From Marinomonas spartinae (lineage in GTDB: Bacteria; Pseudomonadota; Gammaproteobacteria; Pseudomonadales; Marinomonadaceae), in assembly GCF_900089775.1 (NCBI RefSeq), contig NZ_FLOB01000016.1, forward strand, positions 17,529-81,528: a stretch of DNA of 64,000 nt, given 5' to 3'. The position numbers and the translations under genes were made by a program. Shown here one piece after another: positions 38,509 to 54,096 of the stretch. How positions within the stretch are numbered: position 1 is the stretch's first letter; each line of letters starts with the position of its first letter. Below the pieces are notes generated by a model that worked only from the letters and a program-made list of their open reading frames with translations, searched no databases and had not been told where the DNA came from.

Positions 38509-40602
38509 TTAATCTTCATTTTTGATGATCGCGTCTGCCACACTAGCTGGTGCTTCAGCGTATTTCTCAAATTCCATCGCATAACTCGCACGCCCTTGCG
38601 ACAAGCTACGCACGTCGGTTGCATACCCAAACATCTCACCCAAAGGCACTTCTGCTCGAATAATTTTACCAGACGGGGAATCGTCCATCCCCTGTACAAG
38701 ACCACGACGACGATTCAGGTCACCCATCACATCGCCCATGTATTCTTCAGGGGTAACAACTTCCACTTTCATTACAGGCTCAAGAACACAAGGATCAGCA
38801 TCAACTGCGCCTTTCTTCAAGCCTTGAGAAGCTGCAATTTTAAAGGCCATTTCATTAGAGTCAACATCATGGAAGGATCCATCGATTAGCACGACCTTAA
38901 GGCCCAATAAAGGGAACCCCGCAATCACACCATTCTTCATTTGCTCTGAAATACCCTTTTCTACTGCAGGGATGTATTCTTTTGGAATAGCACCACCAAC
39001 AATTTCGTTAATGAATTCAAGACCTTCGGTATCCGAAGGAATTAACTTCATTACGACGTGACCATACTGACCACGACCACCAGATTGACGTACAAATTTG
39101 TGATCAACTGTCACTTCTTTGCGAATTTTTTCCCGATAGGCTACCTGAGGCTTACCAATGTTCGCCTCTACCTTGAACTCGCGACGCATACGGTCGACAA
39201 GGATATCAAGATGTAATTCACCCATACCAGAAATTATCGTCTGCCCTGTCTCTTCGTGCGTTTCAACGCGGAAAGACGGATCTTCTTGCGCCAATTTACC
39301 TAGCGCAATCCCCATCTTCTCTTGATCGGCTTGAGACTTTGGCTCAACCGCAACGGAGATAACAGGCTCTGGGAATTCCATGCGCTCAAGCACGACAACA
39401 TCCTTCATGTCACAAAGCGTATCACCTGTGGTAACATCTTTCATACCAATAGTGGCAGCAATGTCTCCAGCTAATACCTCTTTGATCTCTTCACGATTAT
39501 TGGCGTGCATTTGAACCATTCGGCCAACACGCTCACGCTTCTGCTTAACAGAGTTGTAAACCGCATCGCCTGTTTTTAATACACCAGAGTACACTCGAAT
39601 AAAGGTAAGCGTCCCAACAAATGGATCGGTCGCTATTTTAAACGCCAACGCAGAAAACGGAGCATTATCATCCGCCTCACGAGCAACTAACGTTTCACCA
39701 TCCTCAAGCGTGCCTTCAATTGCTTTTACTTCTACAGGAGAAGGCATGTACTCAATAACGGCATCCAATACAGCTTGAACACCCTTATTTTTAAAGGCAG
39801 ATCCGCAGGTCACCAAAACAATCTCATTGGCTAATGTGCGCGCACGTAACCCTGCCTTAATATCCTCAACAGACAAATCCCCTTCTTCAAGGTACTTATC
39901 CATTAACTCTTCATTCGCTTCAGCAGCCTCTTCAACCAGCTTTTCACGCCAAGCACTTGCTTCATCCTGAAGATCCGCAGGTATGTCTTCCAATACGAAA
40001 GTCATACCGCTATCTTCGTCGTTCCACTTAATTGCTTTCATCAGAACCAAATCAACAACACCTTGGAAGTTTTCCTCAGTACCAATATTAATTTGGATCG
40101 GAACGGCGTTAGCACCTAGCCTTTCTTTCATCTGACGTACAACAGAGAAATAATCCGCCCCCGTACGATCCATCTTATTGACGAACACCATACGAGGGAC
40201 TTCATATTTATTTGCCTGGCGCCAAACAGTTTCGGTTTGAGGCTGTACACCAGAAGAGCCACAAAGCACAACGACGGCACCATCCAATACACGCAAAGAG
40301 CGCTCAACTTCGATTGTAAAGTCGACATGCCCCGGCGTATCTATAATATTGATACGGTGTTGATCGAACTGCTGACTCATACCACTCCAGAAGCAAGTCG
40401 TCGCTGCGGAAGTGATGGTGATACCACGTTCTTGTTCCTGCTCCATCCAATCCATGGTGGCGGCACCATCGTGCACCTCACCAATTTTATGGGATAAACC
40501 AGTATAGAAAAGAACGCGTTCAGTTGTCGTCGTTTTACCCGCATCAACATGCGCACAGATACCGATATTACGGTAGCGGTTGATAGGTGTCTTACGTGCC
40601 AC
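38509..40602 (-). CDS. fusA: elongation factor G
   Basis: A 697-residue EF-G with GTPase motifs [17 protein letters not shown] and NKMD, and domain IV including [12 protein letters not shown]. It drives translocation and, with RRF, ribosome recycling. The start is GTG at 40602. It lies between rpsG and tuf in the str operon. Confidence 0.97.
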   Translation of the reverse strand: MARKTPINRYRNIGICAHVDAGKTTTTERVLFYTGLSHKIGEVHDGAATMDWMEQEQERGITITSAATTCFWSGMSQQFDQHRINIIDTPGHVDFTIEVERSLRVLDGAVVVLCGSSGVQPQTETVWRQANKYEVPRMVFVNKMDRTGADYFSVVRQMKERLGANAVPIQINIGTEENFQGVVDLVLMKAIKWNDEDSGMTFVLEDIPADLQDEASAWREKLVEEAAEANEELMDKYLEEGDLSVEDIKAGLRARTLANEIVLVTCGSAFKNKGVQAVLDAVIEYMPSPVEVKAIEGTLEDGETLVAREADDNAPFSALAFKIATDPFVGTLTFIRVYSGVLKTGDAVYNSVKQKRERVGRMVQMHANNREEIKEVLAGDIAATIGMKDVTTGDTLCDMKDVVVLERMEFPEPVISVAVEPKSQADQEKMGIALGKLAQEDPSFRVETHEETGQTIISGMGELHLDILVDRMRREFKVEANIGKPQVAYREKIRKEVTVDHKFVRQSGGRGQYGHVVMKLIPSDTEGLEFINEIVGGAIPKEYIPAVEKGISEQMKNGVIAGFPLLGLKVVLIDGSFHDVDSNEMAFKIAASQGLKKGAVDADPCVLEPVMKVEVVTPEEYMGDVMGDLNRRRGLVQGMDDSPSGKIIRAEVPLGEMFGYATDVRSLSQGRASYAMEFEKYAEAPASVADAIIKNED

Positions 40603-40623
40603 TGTCTTTGTTGCTCCGGTCGA

Positions 40624-41097
40624 TTAGAAACGGTAGTGCGAGAATGCTTTGTTAGCTTCTGCCATGCGGTGAACGTCTTCACGTTTCTTAACAGCAGAAC
40701 CTTTATTTTCAGAAGCATCTAGGATTTCACCTGCTAGACGTAGCGCCATGGATTTTTCACCACGCTTACGAGACGCTTCAACCAACCAACGCATAGACAA
40801 TGCTGCACGACGAGCTGGACGTACCTCTACAGGGACTTGGTAAGTCGCACCACCCACACGGCGAGATTTAACCTCAACCATTGGCTGGATAGATTCTAGA
40901 GCTTTTTCGAAGATCGCCATTGGATCTTCAGATTTAGTACGAGTTGCAACTGTATCCAGCGCATTGTAAACAATGCTTTCTGCTACAGATTTTTTGCCAC
41001 TAACCATTACATGGTTGATGAACTTAGCAAGAAGTTGGCTTCCGTGTTTAGGATCCGGAAGGACTTCACGCTTAGCGACGACGCGTCTTCTAGGCAT
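40624..41097 (-). CDS. rpsG: 30S ribosomal protein S7
   Basis: A 157-residue S7 ([40 protein letters not shown]). It organises the 30S head. The 98-base gap to rpsL contains CCGAG/CTCGG and AATACA/TGTATT dyads near 41118-41160, the place where E. coli S7 binds for feedback; this is only suggestive. Confidence 0.97.
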   Translation of the reverse strand: MPRRRVVAKREVLPDPKHGSQLLAKFINHVMVSGKKSVAESIVYNALDTVATRTKSEDPMAIFEKALESIQPMVEVKSRRVGGATYQVPVEVRPARRAALSMRWLVEASRKRGEKSMALRLAGEILDASENKGSAVKKREDVHRMAEANKAFSHYRF

Positions 41098-41195
41098 GTC
41101 TATATCCTCTTCAGGTTCGCCCGAGACAATACAATTACTGCTCGGCCTTACTGTATTAAAATTTATTTGTCTAAACGATTCTAAGTAGGATTAGC

Positions 41196-41655
<460 letters not shown>

Positions 41656-41656
41656 T

Positions 41657-41684
41657 AGGGAGGCGACTAAAAAATCACCTCCCT
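41657..41684 (-). terminator. hairpin after rpoC
   Basis: AGGGAGGCGA/TCACCTCCCT (one mismatch, 8-base A/T loop) begins about 20 bases past the rpoC stop. No T-run follows on the minus strand, so termination may be partial; it lies just before the str promoter. Confidence 0.55.
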
Positions 41685-41703
41685 TGCGATTTAACAGCGA
41701 AAA

Positions 41704-44700
41704 CTAACCTTTTAATGCTGCACTTAGTGCTTCTTCTACATCAGAGGCACTAATTGACGCACTTCCTTCCTTCGCTGCTTCCGCAAGCTCTTTCTTACGC
41801 TTGCGCTCATTGTGGTAAGCCAAACCAGTACCAGCTGGAATTAATCGACCTACTACAACGTTCTCTTTTAAGCCACGCAAGTGATCTTTTTTACCAGTTA
41901 CTGCCCCTTCCGTAAGAACACGAGTGGTCTCTTGGAAAGAGGCAGCTGATATAAAGGACTCAGTAGCCAAAGAGGCTTTGGTGATACCTAGCAACACACG
42001 CTCAAACTTGGCAGGGAATTTATTTTCCGCTTCCGCTTTCTCGTTTGCATCTAGAAGTTGAGTCAACTCAACTTGGTCACCTTGGATAAGATCTGTATCA
42101 CCAGACTCACCCACTTCCACTTTACGTAGCATCTGACGAACGATAACTTCAATATGCTTATCGTTAATCACAACACCTTGTAGGCGGTAAACTTCTTGCA
42201 CTTCATTTGTGATGTAATCAGCTAATGCTTCTACACCTTGAAGGCGCAAGATATCATGAGGACTTAGAGGACCATCGGCGATGATCTCACCTTTAGCCAC
42301 TTCTTCACCATCAAATATGTTGATTTGACGCCATTTAGGAATCAAAGTCTCGATTGGGTCACTGCCATCTTGTGGTGTGATCACCAAACGAATCTTACCT
42401 TTGGTTTCTTTACCGAAACTAACCACACCCGTTGTTTCCGCCATAACAGCCGGATCTTTCGGACGACGCGCTTCGAATAGGTCAGCCACTCGTGGCAAAC
42501 CACCGGTAATATCTTTGTTACCTTGCGATTCTTGAGGAATACGCGCAAGCACTTCACCCGACTTCACTGTCGCGCCATGATCCAAGCTCAACAAAGCTTT
42601 TTCTGGCAGCATGTACTGTACGGGGGATTCTGTACCAGGAATCAATACTGGATTACCATCCGCATCCACTACAGAGATCATTGGGCGAACATCTTTACCA
42701 GCAGCTGGACGATCACGCATTTCCATAACTTCAATGGTCGTCAAACCTGTCATTTCGTCAGATTGACGACGAATGGTCACGTTTTCTTCCATGCCACTGA
42801 ATTCTAATCGGCCCTGCATCTCAGAGACAATTGGGTGCGTATGTGGGTCCCAGTTAGCAACAATTTGACCAGCAGTAACCGCATCCCCTTCACGCACACT
42901 CAATACCGCACCGTAAGGAAGCTTGTAACGCTCTTTCTCACGACCCGCTTCATCAGCGATTGCCAATTCAGAAGAACGCGACGCGACCACCAAATGCTCT
43001 GCATCGCGGACGATGCTCTTCATTTTATGGAAACGTACTGTACCAGCACTCTTAACTTGTACGCTATCAACAGCAGACGCTCGAGACGCCGCACCACCGA
43101 TGTGGAAGGTACGCATGGTTAACTGTGTACCAGGCTCACCGATAGACTGCGCCGCAACAACACCAACCGCCTCACCGATGTTAACCTGGTGACCACGAGC
43201 CAAATCACGACCGTAACACTTAGCACATACACCGTGACGTGTATCACAGGTGATAACAGAGCGAATGATCATCTCATCCACACCCGCCGCTTCAATCGTA
43301 CGAACATCATGCTCGTCAATTAAAGTACCTGCCGCCAACACCAAGTCACCTTTCGTATCGATCACATCTTGAGCCACAACACGGCCCAATACGCGCTGAC
43401 CTAATGGCACAACAACGTCGCCGCCTTCAATCATCGCGTTAACTTTGATGCCATTTGTTGAGCCACAGTCCACTTCAGTGATAACCAAGTCTTGGGCAAC
43501 GTCAACAAGACGACGTGTCAAGTAACCAGAGTTCGCCGTTTTCAATGCGGTATCAGCAAGACCCTTACGAGCACCGTGAGTAGAGGTAAAGTACTGAAGT
43601 ACTGATAGACCTTCACGGAAGTTCGCAGTGATCGGTGTTTCGATGATGGAACCATCCGGTTTCGCCATCAAACCACGCATACCACCCAACTGACGCATCT
43701 GAGCCACACTACCACGGGCGCCAGAGTCGGCCATCATATAAACCGAGTTAAAAGATTGCTGCTCAACCTCTTCACCCGCTTTGTTGATCGTCATCTCTTT
43801 CGCCAAGTTTTTCATCATGGCTTCAGTAACGGTTTCGTTAGTACGAGACCATAAGTCGATTACTTTGTTGTACTTCTCGCCCTGTGTTACAAGACCATCC
43901 GCATATTGGTATTCGATCTCTTTTACTTCGGCTTCTGCTTTGGCAATGATCTCTGCTTTCTCTGGTGGAATAACGAAATCATCCACACCAACAGAAGAGC
44001 CAGACGCCGTCGCGTAAGCAAAACCTGTGTACATCAATTGGTCAGCGAAAATACAGCTCTCTTTCAAGCCGACTTTACGGTAACACTCATTGATCAAGTT
44101 TGAGATCGCCTTTTTCTTCATTGGCTGGTTAACCACAGAGAAAGGAAGACCATCTGGCACAATATCAAACAACAGCGCACGACCAACAGTTGTGTCTACT
44201 ATGAAAGTCGATGGTACTTTTTCGCCATCTAACGTGGTATCAACCTGACTGATACGCACTTTAACTTTCGCGTGCAATTCAACTTGTTTCGCACCATACG
44301 CACGGTGTACTTCTTTAATGTCAGAAAACGCCATGCCTTCACCTTTGGCATTGATTTTCTCACGTGTCATGTAGTACAGACCCAATACCACGTCCTGAGA
44401 AGGAACGATGATTGGCTCGCCGTTTGCTGGTGATAGGATGTTGTTCGTCGACATCATCAAAGCACGCGCTTCTAGCTGAGCTTCAAGAGTCAATGGAACG
44501 TGAACCGCCATTTGGTCACCGTCGAAGTCAGCGTTATAAGCCGCACACACAAGTGGGTGCAACTGGATCGCTTTACCTTCGATCAACATAGGTTCAAACG
44601 CTTGGATACCCAAACGGTGAAGCGTTGGTGCACGGTTCAACATCACAGGATGTTCGCGGATAACCTCATCAAGGATATCCCACACTTCAGGTGTTTCACG

Positions 44701-45921
44701 CTCAACCATTTTCTTAGCGGCTTTGATCGTCGTCGCCATGCCACGAAGTTCAAGTTTGGAGAAAATGAATGGCTTGAATAGCTCAAGTGCCATTTTCTTA
44801 GGTAGACCACACTGATGCAAACGCAGTGATGGACCTACGGTAATAACGGAACGACCAGAGTAGTCAACACGCTTACCTAACAAGTTCTGACGGAAACGAC
44901 CTTGCTTACCTTTGATCATATCGGCCAAAGATTTTAACGGACGCTTGTTAGAACCCGTAATTGCACGACCACGACGACCATTATCAAGCAACGCATCAAC
45001 AGACTCTTGCAACATACGTTTTTCGTTACGTACGATGATGTCTGGAGCCGATAGCTCTAATAGTCGCTTCAAGCGGTTGTTACGGTTAATCACACGACGA
45101 TAAAGATCGTTCAAATCAGACGTCGCAAAACGACCACCTTCAAGTGGTACCAATGGACGTAGATCTGGCGGAAGAACAGGCAACACTTCTAGCACCATCC
45201 ACTCTGGGTTGTTACCAGAATGATAGAAGGCTTCAACCAATTTAAGACGCTTAGATAGCTTCTTAATACGGGTTTCAGAGTTGGTGCTGTTGAGCTCTTC
45301 ACGCATGCGGTTAATTTCTTCCGGCATGTCCAAGTCGCGTAGCAACATCTGAACCGCTTCAGCCCCCATACGGGCGTCGAATTCATCACCGAACTCTTCT
45401 AGCGCTTCAAAATACTGCTCGTCGTTGAGCAACTGCCCTTTCTCAAGGGTCGTCATACCAGGATCAATCACAATGAAAGATTCAAAGTACAGAACACGCT
45501 CGATATCACGCAACGTCATATCCATGATAAGACCGATACGTGATGGTAGAGATTTCAAGAACCAAATGTGAGCAACAGGCGAAGCAAGCTCAATGTGCCC
45601 CATGCGTTCACGACGCACTTTTGACAGAGCTACCTCAACGCCACACTTTTCACAGATAACACCGCGGTGTTTCAAGCGCTTGTATTTACCACACAAACAC
45701 TCATAGTCCTTAATTGGACCAAAGATTTTTGCACAGAACAAACCGTCACGTTCAGGCTTGAACGTACGGTAGTTGATGGTCTCCGGCTTTTTAACTTCAC
45801 CGTAAGACCATGAACGAATCATATCTGGTGATGCCAAGCCAATGCGGATCGCATCAAACTCGTCAGATTGTCCCTGTGATTTTAGAAGACCTAATAAGTC
45901 TTTCATGGATATTCGCCCCAC
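41704..45921 (-). CDS. rpoC: RNA polymerase beta' subunit
   Basis: A 1405-residue beta' subunit. The N-terminal zinc finger is [20 protein letters not shown], the catalytic Mg-binding loop [12 protein letters not shown], and the second zinc site includes [19 protein letters not shown]. Length matches gammaproteobacterial RpoC. It is cotranscribed with rpoB across a 50-base gap that holds a strong hairpin. Confidence 0.98.
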   Translation of the reverse strand: MGRISMKDLLGLLKSQGQSDEFDAIRIGLASPDMIRSWSYGEVKKPETINYRTFKPERDGLFCAKIFGPIKDYECLCGKYKRLKHRGVICEKCGVEVALSKVRRERMGHIELASPVAHIWFLKSLPSRIGLIMDMTLRDIERVLYFESFIVIDPGMTTLEKGQLLNDEQYFEALEEFGDEFDARMGAEAVQMLLRDLDMPEEINRMREELNSTNSETRIKKLSKRLKLVEAFYHSGNNPEWMVLEVLPVLPPDLRPLVPLEGGRFATSDLNDLYRRVINRNNRLKRLLELSAPDIIVRNEKRMLQESVDALLDNGRRGRAITGSNKRPLKSLADMIKGKQGRFRQNLLGKRVDYSGRSVITVGPSLRLHQCGLPKKMALELFKPFIFSKLELRGMATTIKAAKKMVERETPEVWDILDEVIREHPVMLNRAPTLHRLGIQAFEPMLIEGKAIQLHPLVCAAYNADFDGDQMAVHVPLTLEAQLEARALMMSTNNILSPANGEPIIVPSQDVVLGLYYMTREKINAKGEGMAFSDIKEVHRAYGAKQVELHAKVKVRISQVDTTLDGEKVPSTFIVDTTVGRALLFDIVPDGLPFSVVNQPMKKKAISNLINECYRKVGLKESCIFADQLMYTGFAYATASGSSVGVDDFVIPPEKAEIIAKAEAEVKEIEYQYADGLVTQGEKYNKVIDLWSRTNETVTEAMMKNLAKEMTINKAGEEVEQQSFNSVYMMADSGARGSVAQMRQLGGMRGLMAKPDGSIIETPITANFREGLSVLQYFTSTHGARKGLADTALKTANSGYLTRRLVDVAQDLVITEVDCGSTNGIKVNAMIEGGDVVVPLGQRVLGRVVAQDVIDTKGDLVLAAGTLIDEHDVRTIEAAGVDEMIIRSVITCDTRHGVCAKCYGRDLARGHQVNIGEAVGVVAAQSIGEPGTQLTMRTFHIGGAASRASAVDSVQVKSAGTVRFHKMKSIVRDAEHLVVASRSSELAIADEAGREKERYKLPYGAVLSVREGDAVTAGQIVANWDPHTHPIVSEMQGRLEFSGMEENVTIRRQSDEMTGLTTIEVMEMRDRPAAGKDVRPMISVVDADGNPVLIPGTESPVQYMLPEKALLSLDHGATVKSGEVLARIPQESQGNKDITGGLPRVADLFEARRPKDPAVMAETTGVVSFGKETKGKIRLVITPQDGSDPIETLIPKWRQINIFDGEEVAKGEIIADGPLSPHDILRLQGVEALADYITNEVQEVYRLQGVVINDKHIEVIVRQMLRKVEVGESGDTDLIQGDQVELTQLLDANEKAEAENKFPAKFERVLLGITKASLATESFISAASFQETTRVLTEGAVTGKKDHLRGLKENVVVGRLIPAGTGLAYHNERKRKKELAEAAKEGSASISASDVEEALSAALKG

Positions 45922-45928
45922 TCGTAAG

Positions 45929-45951
45929 GCTGGGGAGTTGTACTCCCCAGC
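45929..45951 (-). promoter_or_regulatory. rpoB-rpoC intercistronic hairpin
   Basis: GCTGGGGAG (45929-45937) and CTCCCCAGC (45943-45951) form a perfect 9-bp stem with loop TTGTA (plus-strand reading), about 20 bases after the rpoB stop and just before the rpoC start. There is no U-tract. It may be an RNA processing or stability element. Confidence 0.5.
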
Positions 45952-45971
45952 AGGTCAAATGTGATTCGTGC

Positions 45972-50072
<4,101 letters not shown>

Positions 50073-50130
50073 CAGCATTCCCCAGCTTGTGCACATTGAC
50101 GCAAAAGGCCCAAATCAGGCCTTACCATAT

Positions 50131-50150
50131 ATGGGAGCATTATCTCCCAT
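50131..50150 (-). other. small hairpin in the rplL-rpoB gap
   Basis: ATGGGAG/CTCCCAT (7 bp, 6-base loop) between the attenuator and rpoB. It could be an RNase III-type processing site, as is known from this gap in E. coli; inference from position. Confidence 0.35.
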
Positions 50151-50191
50151 TTGAAAATTCTTTTTGGTTTTATTTGAGTTTTTAGAAACCC

Positions 50192-50221
50192 AAAAAGGCC
50201 GGTGACAAAACGTCACCAGCC
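50192..50221 (-). terminator. rplL-rpoB attenuator
   Basis: On the minus strand a 10-bp stem (GGCTGGTGAC with GTCACCGGCC, one wobble, 5-base loop) is followed by TTTTT, about 40 bases after the rplL stop. Partial termination here would set the ratio of L7/L12 to polymerase subunits, as in E. coli. Confidence 0.7.
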
Positions 50222-50260
50222 ATTTCGACTATAGGTCGAAATCTGGAAATACAAGTATCA

Positions 50261-50635
50261 TTACTTGATTTCGACAGATGCACCAGCTTCTTCAAGAGCC
50301 GCTTTAAGTGCGTCAGCGTCTTCTTTAGAAACGCCTTCTTTAACAGTCGCTGGAGCGCCGTCAACCATGCCTTTCGCTTCTTTCAAGCCAAGACCAGTTG
50401 CTGCACGAACCGCTTTAATTACGTTAACTTTCTTATCACCTGCAGCAGTAAGAACAACGTCGAATTCAGTTTGAGCTTCAGCCGCTGCACCAGCATCGCC
50501 AGCAGCAGGACCAGCAGCTGCAGCAACTGCTGCAGTTACACCGAATTTTTCTTCCATTGCTGAAATTAATTCAACAACATCCATTACAGACATTTCTGCT
50601 ACTGCATTGATGATATCTTCTTTAGTTAGAGCCAT
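50261..50635 (-). CDS. rplL: 50S ribosomal protein L7/L12
   Basis: A 124-residue stalk protein: N-terminal dimer part ([20 protein letters not shown]), an Ala-rich hinge ([20 protein letters not shown]) and the globular domain that recruits GTPases ([20 protein letters not shown]). It follows rplJ. Confidence 0.97.
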   Translation of the reverse strand: MALTKEDIINAVAEMSVMDVVELISAMEEKFGVTAAVAAAAGPAAGDAGAAAEAQTEFDVVLTAAGDKKVNVIKAVRAATGLGLKEAKGMVDGAPATVKEGVSKEDADALKAALEEAGASVEIK

Positions 50636-50717
50636 GACTCAGATTCCTAGCATTCTTTATAATCACCCGTAGGTGATAAAACAAAATATTTATCAAGAAG
50701 GGATACGATAAACCGTA

Positions 50718-51218
50718 TTACGCCGCTTCTTGCTCTTTTTGGTCGCGAATTGCTGCAAGAGTACGAGCAAGTTTGCTTGTTGCACCTTGCATTACACTCA
50801 TAAGCTTCGCAATAGCTTCATCGTATGTAGGCAATGTTGCCAAACGATCAATGTCGCCAGCTGGGATCAACTCACCGTTGAACGCCAATGCTTTCACTTC
50901 AAACTTGTCATTCGCTTTCGCAAAAGATTTCAACAAACGAGCCGCCGCACCTGGGTGTTCGTTTGAGAAAGCAATTAGCGTAGGGCCAACAAAGCTCTCA
51001 GTTAGGCATTCGAAGTCTGTACCTTCCACTGCACGGCGAGCCAATGTGTTACGTACGACACGTACGAAAACACCTGCTTCGCGCGCTTCTTTACGAAGTG
51101 CTGTCATGCTGCTCACGGTAACACCGCGAGAATCAGCAACAACCGCAGACAACGCAGTTTTGGCCGCTTCGCTAACTTCGGCGACAATGGCTTTTTTGTC
51201 TTCTAGACCTAATGCCAC
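50718..51218 (-). CDS. rplJ: 50S ribosomal protein L10
   Basis: A 166-residue L10 ([20 protein letters not shown]) that anchors the L7/L12 stalk. The start is GTG 51218 with AGGAG about 8 bases upstream. It is preceded by a 234-base structured leader. Confidence 0.97.
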   Translation of the reverse strand: MALGLEDKKAIVAEVSEAAKTALSAVVADSRGVTVSSMTALRKEAREAGVFVRVVRNTLARRAVEGTDFECLTESFVGPTLIAFSNEHPGAAARLLKSFAKANDKFEVKALAFNGELIPAGDIDRLATLPTYDEAIAKLMSVMQGATSKLARTLAAIRDQKEQEAA

Positions 51219-51452
51219 TGGTTTTCTCCTGGATTAGCAGAGAGCAAATTACTCTCTTGTTTTTACCAACTCTTCGATTACTCGAAGTACTTGCTGGTGA
51301 GTTAGATCCAGTTTATCTGAATCGGGCCACACCATCTGCGCAGGACCAACATTTTTCAACGTTGTTATTAAACCCGAAGGTTCCTGCGGTCTTTGACGGC
51401 CTGCTCAACATACTTATGCAGGCAGACCCCAAAGCGCATGAACTAGATAGGC
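51219..51452 (-). promoter_or_regulatory. ribosomal protein L10 leader (autoregulatory mRNA region)
   Basis: The 234 bases between rplA and rplJ carry no gene but have blocks that resemble the L10-leader fold recognised by the L10-L7/L12 complex, such as GACCGCAGGAACCT and CCTGCGCAGATGGTGTGG in the transcript. Near the rplJ ribosome site a hairpin AGAGAG/CTCTCT (about 51239-51257) could gate translation. The call is by position and pattern recall. Confidence 0.65.
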
Positions 51453-52154
51453 TTACTTAATAGAGTTAAGCGCACCTAGATCAATTTGTAGACCTGGTCC
51501 CATTGTAGAAGACAAGGTCACTTTTTTCATATAGACACCTTTAGAAGAAGCAGGCTTAGCACGACGTAGATCAGCTAAAAGTGCTTCCAAGTTGCCTTTG
51601 ATAGATTCTGCAGCGAAGTCAATAGAACCAACGCCAGCATGAATGATACCATTTTTATCAGTACGGTAACGAGCTTGACCTGCTTTTGCATTTTTTACAG
51701 CCGTTGCAACGTCAGGTGTTACCGTGCCAACTTTAGGGTTAGGCATTAGACCACGTGGACCTAAAATCTGGCCTAGTTGACCAACAATACGCATTGCATC
51801 TGGAGAAGCAATAACCACGTCGAAGTCTAGGTTGCCAGCTTTAACTTGTTCAGCCAAATCTTCGAAACCTACAACGTCTGCACCAGCTTCTTTCGCTGCT
51901 TCTGCGTTAGCACCTTGAGTGAACACAGCAACACGAACGTCTTTGCCAGTACCATGAGGCAATACAGTAGAACCACGAACAACCTGATCAGACTTACGTG
52001 GATCAACGCCTAGGTTTACAGATACGTCGATAGATTCTTTGAACTTCACAGTAGAAAGCTCAGACAAAAGAGCAACAGCCTCTTCTACAGAGTACAATTT
52101 TGTTGCGTCTATTTTTTCTGCGATCAAGCGAGCGCGTTTAGTTAGCTTAGCCAT
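51453..52154 (-). CDS. rplA: 50S ribosomal protein L1
   Basis: A 233-residue L1 of the tRNA-exit stalk ([40 protein letters not shown]). In E. coli it represses its own operon. Start and rplK stop overlap by one base (TAATG), so translation is coupled. Confidence 0.97.
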   Translation of the reverse strand: MAKLTKRARLIAEKIDATKLYSVEEAVALLSELSTVKFKESIDVSVNLGVDPRKSDQVVRGSTVLPHGTGKDVRVAVFTQGANAEAAKEAGADVVGFEDLAEQVKAGNLDFDVVIASPDAMRIVGQLGQILGPRGLMPNPKVGTVTPDVATAVKNAKAGQARYRTDKNGIIHAGVGSIDFAAESIKGNLEALLADLRRAKPASSKGVYMKKVTLSSTMGPGLQIDLGALNSIK

Positions 52155-52588
52155 TAGTTCACACCCTCAACGTCTAGACCCATAGCGCGAGCGCTACCAG
52201 CGATAGTACGAACCGCTGCATCCATATCTGCTGCAGTCAAATCAGCCTGCTTAGCAACAACAATCTCTTCTAGTTGAGCACGAGTAACCGTACCCACTTT
52301 TTGAGTGTTTGGACGAGGAGAACCACTCTTAAGGCCTGCTGCCTTCTTAAGAAGAACAGAAGCTGGAGTAGATTTCGTTTCAAATGTAAAGCTACGGTCA
52401 CTGTATACAGTGATGATAACAGGTGTTGGAAGACCTGGCTCAACGCCTTGAGTTTTGGCATTGAATGCTTTACAGAATTCCATGATGTTCACACCGTGCT
52501 GACCAAGAGCTGGACCAACTGGTGGACTTGGGTTCGCTTGACCCGCTTTAACTTGTAGCTTGATATAAGCTTGGACTTTCTTAGCCAT
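52154..52588 (-). CDS. rplK: 50S ribosomal protein L11
   Basis: A 144-residue L11 ([40 protein letters not shown]). Part of the GTPase-associated centre and needed for RelA activation. It follows nusG by 49 bases and starts the rplKAJL run. Confidence 0.97.
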   Translation of the reverse strand: MAKKVQAYIKLQVKAGQANPSPPVGPALGQHGVNIMEFCKAFNAKTQGVEPGLPTPVIITVYSDRSFTFETKSTPASVLLKKAAGLKSGSPRPNTQKVGTVTRAQLEEIVVAKQADLTAADMDAAVRTIAGSARAMGLDVEGVN

Positions 52589-52637
52589 TTTTAAACTCCA
52601 GATGGGTCACTGCCCGAAGGCTACCCGTTCAACATAC

Positions 52638-53171
52638 TCAGGCTTTTTCAACCTGACTAAATTCCAAATCAACTGGTGTAGAACGCCCAAAAATGAGCAC
52701 CGCCACTTTGATTCGGCTTTTATCATAGTCCACTTCTTCAACGACACCGTTAAAGTCAGCAAATGGACCTTCATTAACACGAACCACCTCCCCAACCTCA
52801 AACAAGGTCTTAGGACGAGGCTTATCAGCGCCATCATTGACACGCTGCAAGATAGCATTGGCTTCACGTTCAGTAATCGGGGACGGCTTATCCGCTGTAC
52901 CACCAATAAAACCGAGCACTCGACCCGTACCTTTCACCAAATGCCAAGAGTCATCGTTCATTTCCATTTGAACCAAGACATAACCAGGATAGAATTTTCT
53001 TTCGCTCTTGCGCTTTTTACCATCTCGAATTTCAACCACTTCTTCGGTTGGCACCAAGATGTCGCCAAAATAGTCTTCTTGCCCCATAATTTGCACGCGT
53101 TCTTTCAGCGAGCGCATTACGTGCTTTTCGTACCCAGAGTACGCCTGAACTACATACCATCGTTTCGTCAC
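52638..53171 (-). CDS. nusG: transcription termination/antitermination factor NusG
   Basis: A 177-residue NusG: NGN domain ([34 protein letters not shown]) and C-terminal KOW ([20 protein letters not shown]) that meets Rho or S10. I take GTG 53171 as start because AGGAG lies 7 bases upstream; a TTG two codons earlier is also open. It follows secE closely. Confidence 0.96.
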   Translation of the reverse strand: MTKRWYVVQAYSGYEKHVMRSLKERVQIMGQEDYFGDILVPTEEVVEIRDGKKRKSERKFYPGYVLVQMEMNDDSWHLVKGTGRVLGFIGGTADKPSPITEREANAILQRVNDGADKPRPKTLFEVGEVVRVNEGPFADFNGVVEEVDYDKSRIKVAVLIFGRSTPVDLEFSQVEKA

Positions 53172-53180
53172 GAGCAACTC

Positions 53181-53549
53181 CTAACCTATTACCGAAGAAA
53201 CGATCCAACCAAGGAGCGAATCTACCCCCCACAGTACGAGAGACATAAAAAGAACAACCGCCAATACGATTAAGGTGGTTTGAATTGTCTCTTGCCTTGT
53301 TGGCCATACTACTCGGCGAATTTCAGTTTTTGCTTCTTTCGCCAAGGTAAAAAAAGCCTTCCCTTTAGCCGTTTGTAGCGCAACAAAACCAGCAACACCA
53401 GCCAAAACCAGAATAGCGATCAAACGATACAATAGTGACTCAGCAGAAAAATAGTTATTACCAACCACACCGACGGCAACCAGTAACACAACAATCGCCC
53501 ACTTAAATACGTCTGTGCTAGACGTTTGAGTTTCAGTACTCGATCTCAT
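53181..53549 (-). CDS. secE: preprotein translocase subunit SecE
   Basis: A 122-residue SecE of the three-helix type: two N-terminal hydrophobic segments (about 15-35 and 42-60), the amphipathic helix AKEAKTEIRRVVWPTRQET and the essential last helix. It clamps SecY. Between tRNA-Trp and nusG. Confidence 0.96.
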   Translation of the reverse strand: MRSSTETQTSSTDVFKWAIVVLLVAVGVVGNNYFSAESLLYRLIAILVLAGVAGFVALQTAKGKAFFTLAKEAKTEIRRVVWPTRQETIQTTLIVLAVVLFMSLVLWGVDSLLGWIVSSVIG

Positions 53550-53589
53550 ACTTTCAGGTGATCCCTAATTAAGAAATAGGATACGAAAA

Positions 53590-53665
53590 TGGCAGGCCAA
53601 GAGGGACTCGAACCCCCAACAGCCGGTTTTGGAAACCGGTGCTCTACCAATTGAACTATTGGCCT
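53590..53665 (-). tRNA. trpT: tRNA-Trp (CCA)
   Basis: A 76-base cloverleaf with acceptor AGGCCAA/TTGGCCT, anticodon loop TTCCAAA (CCA), T-arm GGTTCGAGTCC and encoded 3' CCA. It lies directly upstream of secE. Confidence 0.95.
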
Positions 53666-53683
53666 ACATCGTATGGGCGGAGG

Positions 53684-53712
53684 ATGATACTCGTATTTGC
53701 TTTGTCAAGCAA
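53684..53712 (-). promoter_or_regulatory. candidate promoter for tRNA-Trp/secE/nusG
   Basis: On the minus strand -35 TTGCTT (53712-53707), 17-base spacer and -10 TATCAT (53689-53684), 19 bases before tRNA-Trp. A TTGACA nearby has poor spacing to any -10. Confidence 0.5.
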
Positions 53713-53738
53713 GAGCATTCGCCCAAAAAACAGACAAT

Positions 53739-53760
53739 AAAAAAGGCGGTTAAACCACCT
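53739..53760 (-). terminator. terminator of the tRNA-Tyr/Gly/Thr operon
   Basis: On the minus strand GGTGGT/ACCGCC with a 3-base loop is followed by TTTTTTATTG, 21 bases after tRNA-Thr. It sits in the slot where tufB is found in many relatives. Confidence 0.75.
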
Positions 53761-53780
53761 ATCTTTTGCATCGGAAACAC

Positions 53781-53856
53781 TGGAGCTCATGAGCAGATTT
53801 GAACTGCCGACCTCACCCTTACCAAGGGTGTGCTCTACCAACTGAGCTACATGAGC
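53781..53856 (-). tRNA. thrT: tRNA-Thr (GGT)
   Basis: A 76-base cloverleaf: acceptor GCTCATG/CATGAGC, anticodon loop TTGGTAA (GGT), encoded CCA. Third gene of the Tyr-Gly-Thr operon. Confidence 0.95.
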
Positions 53857-53860
53857 AACT

Positions 53861-53935
53861 TGGAGCGGGTAGCGGGAATCGAACCCGCCTCTTCAGCTTG
53901 GAAGGCTGAGGTAATAGCCACTATACCATACCCGC
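53861..53935 (-). tRNA. glyT: tRNA-Gly (TCC)
   Basis: A 75-base cloverleaf: acceptor GCGGGTA/TACCCGC, anticodon loop CTTCCAA (TCC), encoded CCA. Four bases separate it from tRNA-Thr and three from tRNA-Tyr. Confidence 0.95.
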
Positions 53936-53938
53936 AAC

Positions 53939-54022
<84 letters not shown>

Positions 54023-54065
54023 ACGTACTCTGTGCTTTTGAACAGCACCCCAAAAGGTGGGAGCC

Positions 54066-54093
54066 ATTATATTAATCAGTTTCTGAATTGCAA
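54066..54093 (-). promoter_or_regulatory. promoter of the tRNA operon
   Basis: On the minus strand -35 TTGCAA (54093-54088), 16-base spacer, consensus -10 TATAAT (54071-54066), then a GC-rich GGCTCCC discriminator typical of stringently controlled stable-RNA promoters. 44 bases before tRNA-Tyr. Confidence 0.8.
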
Positions 54094-54096
54094 GCA

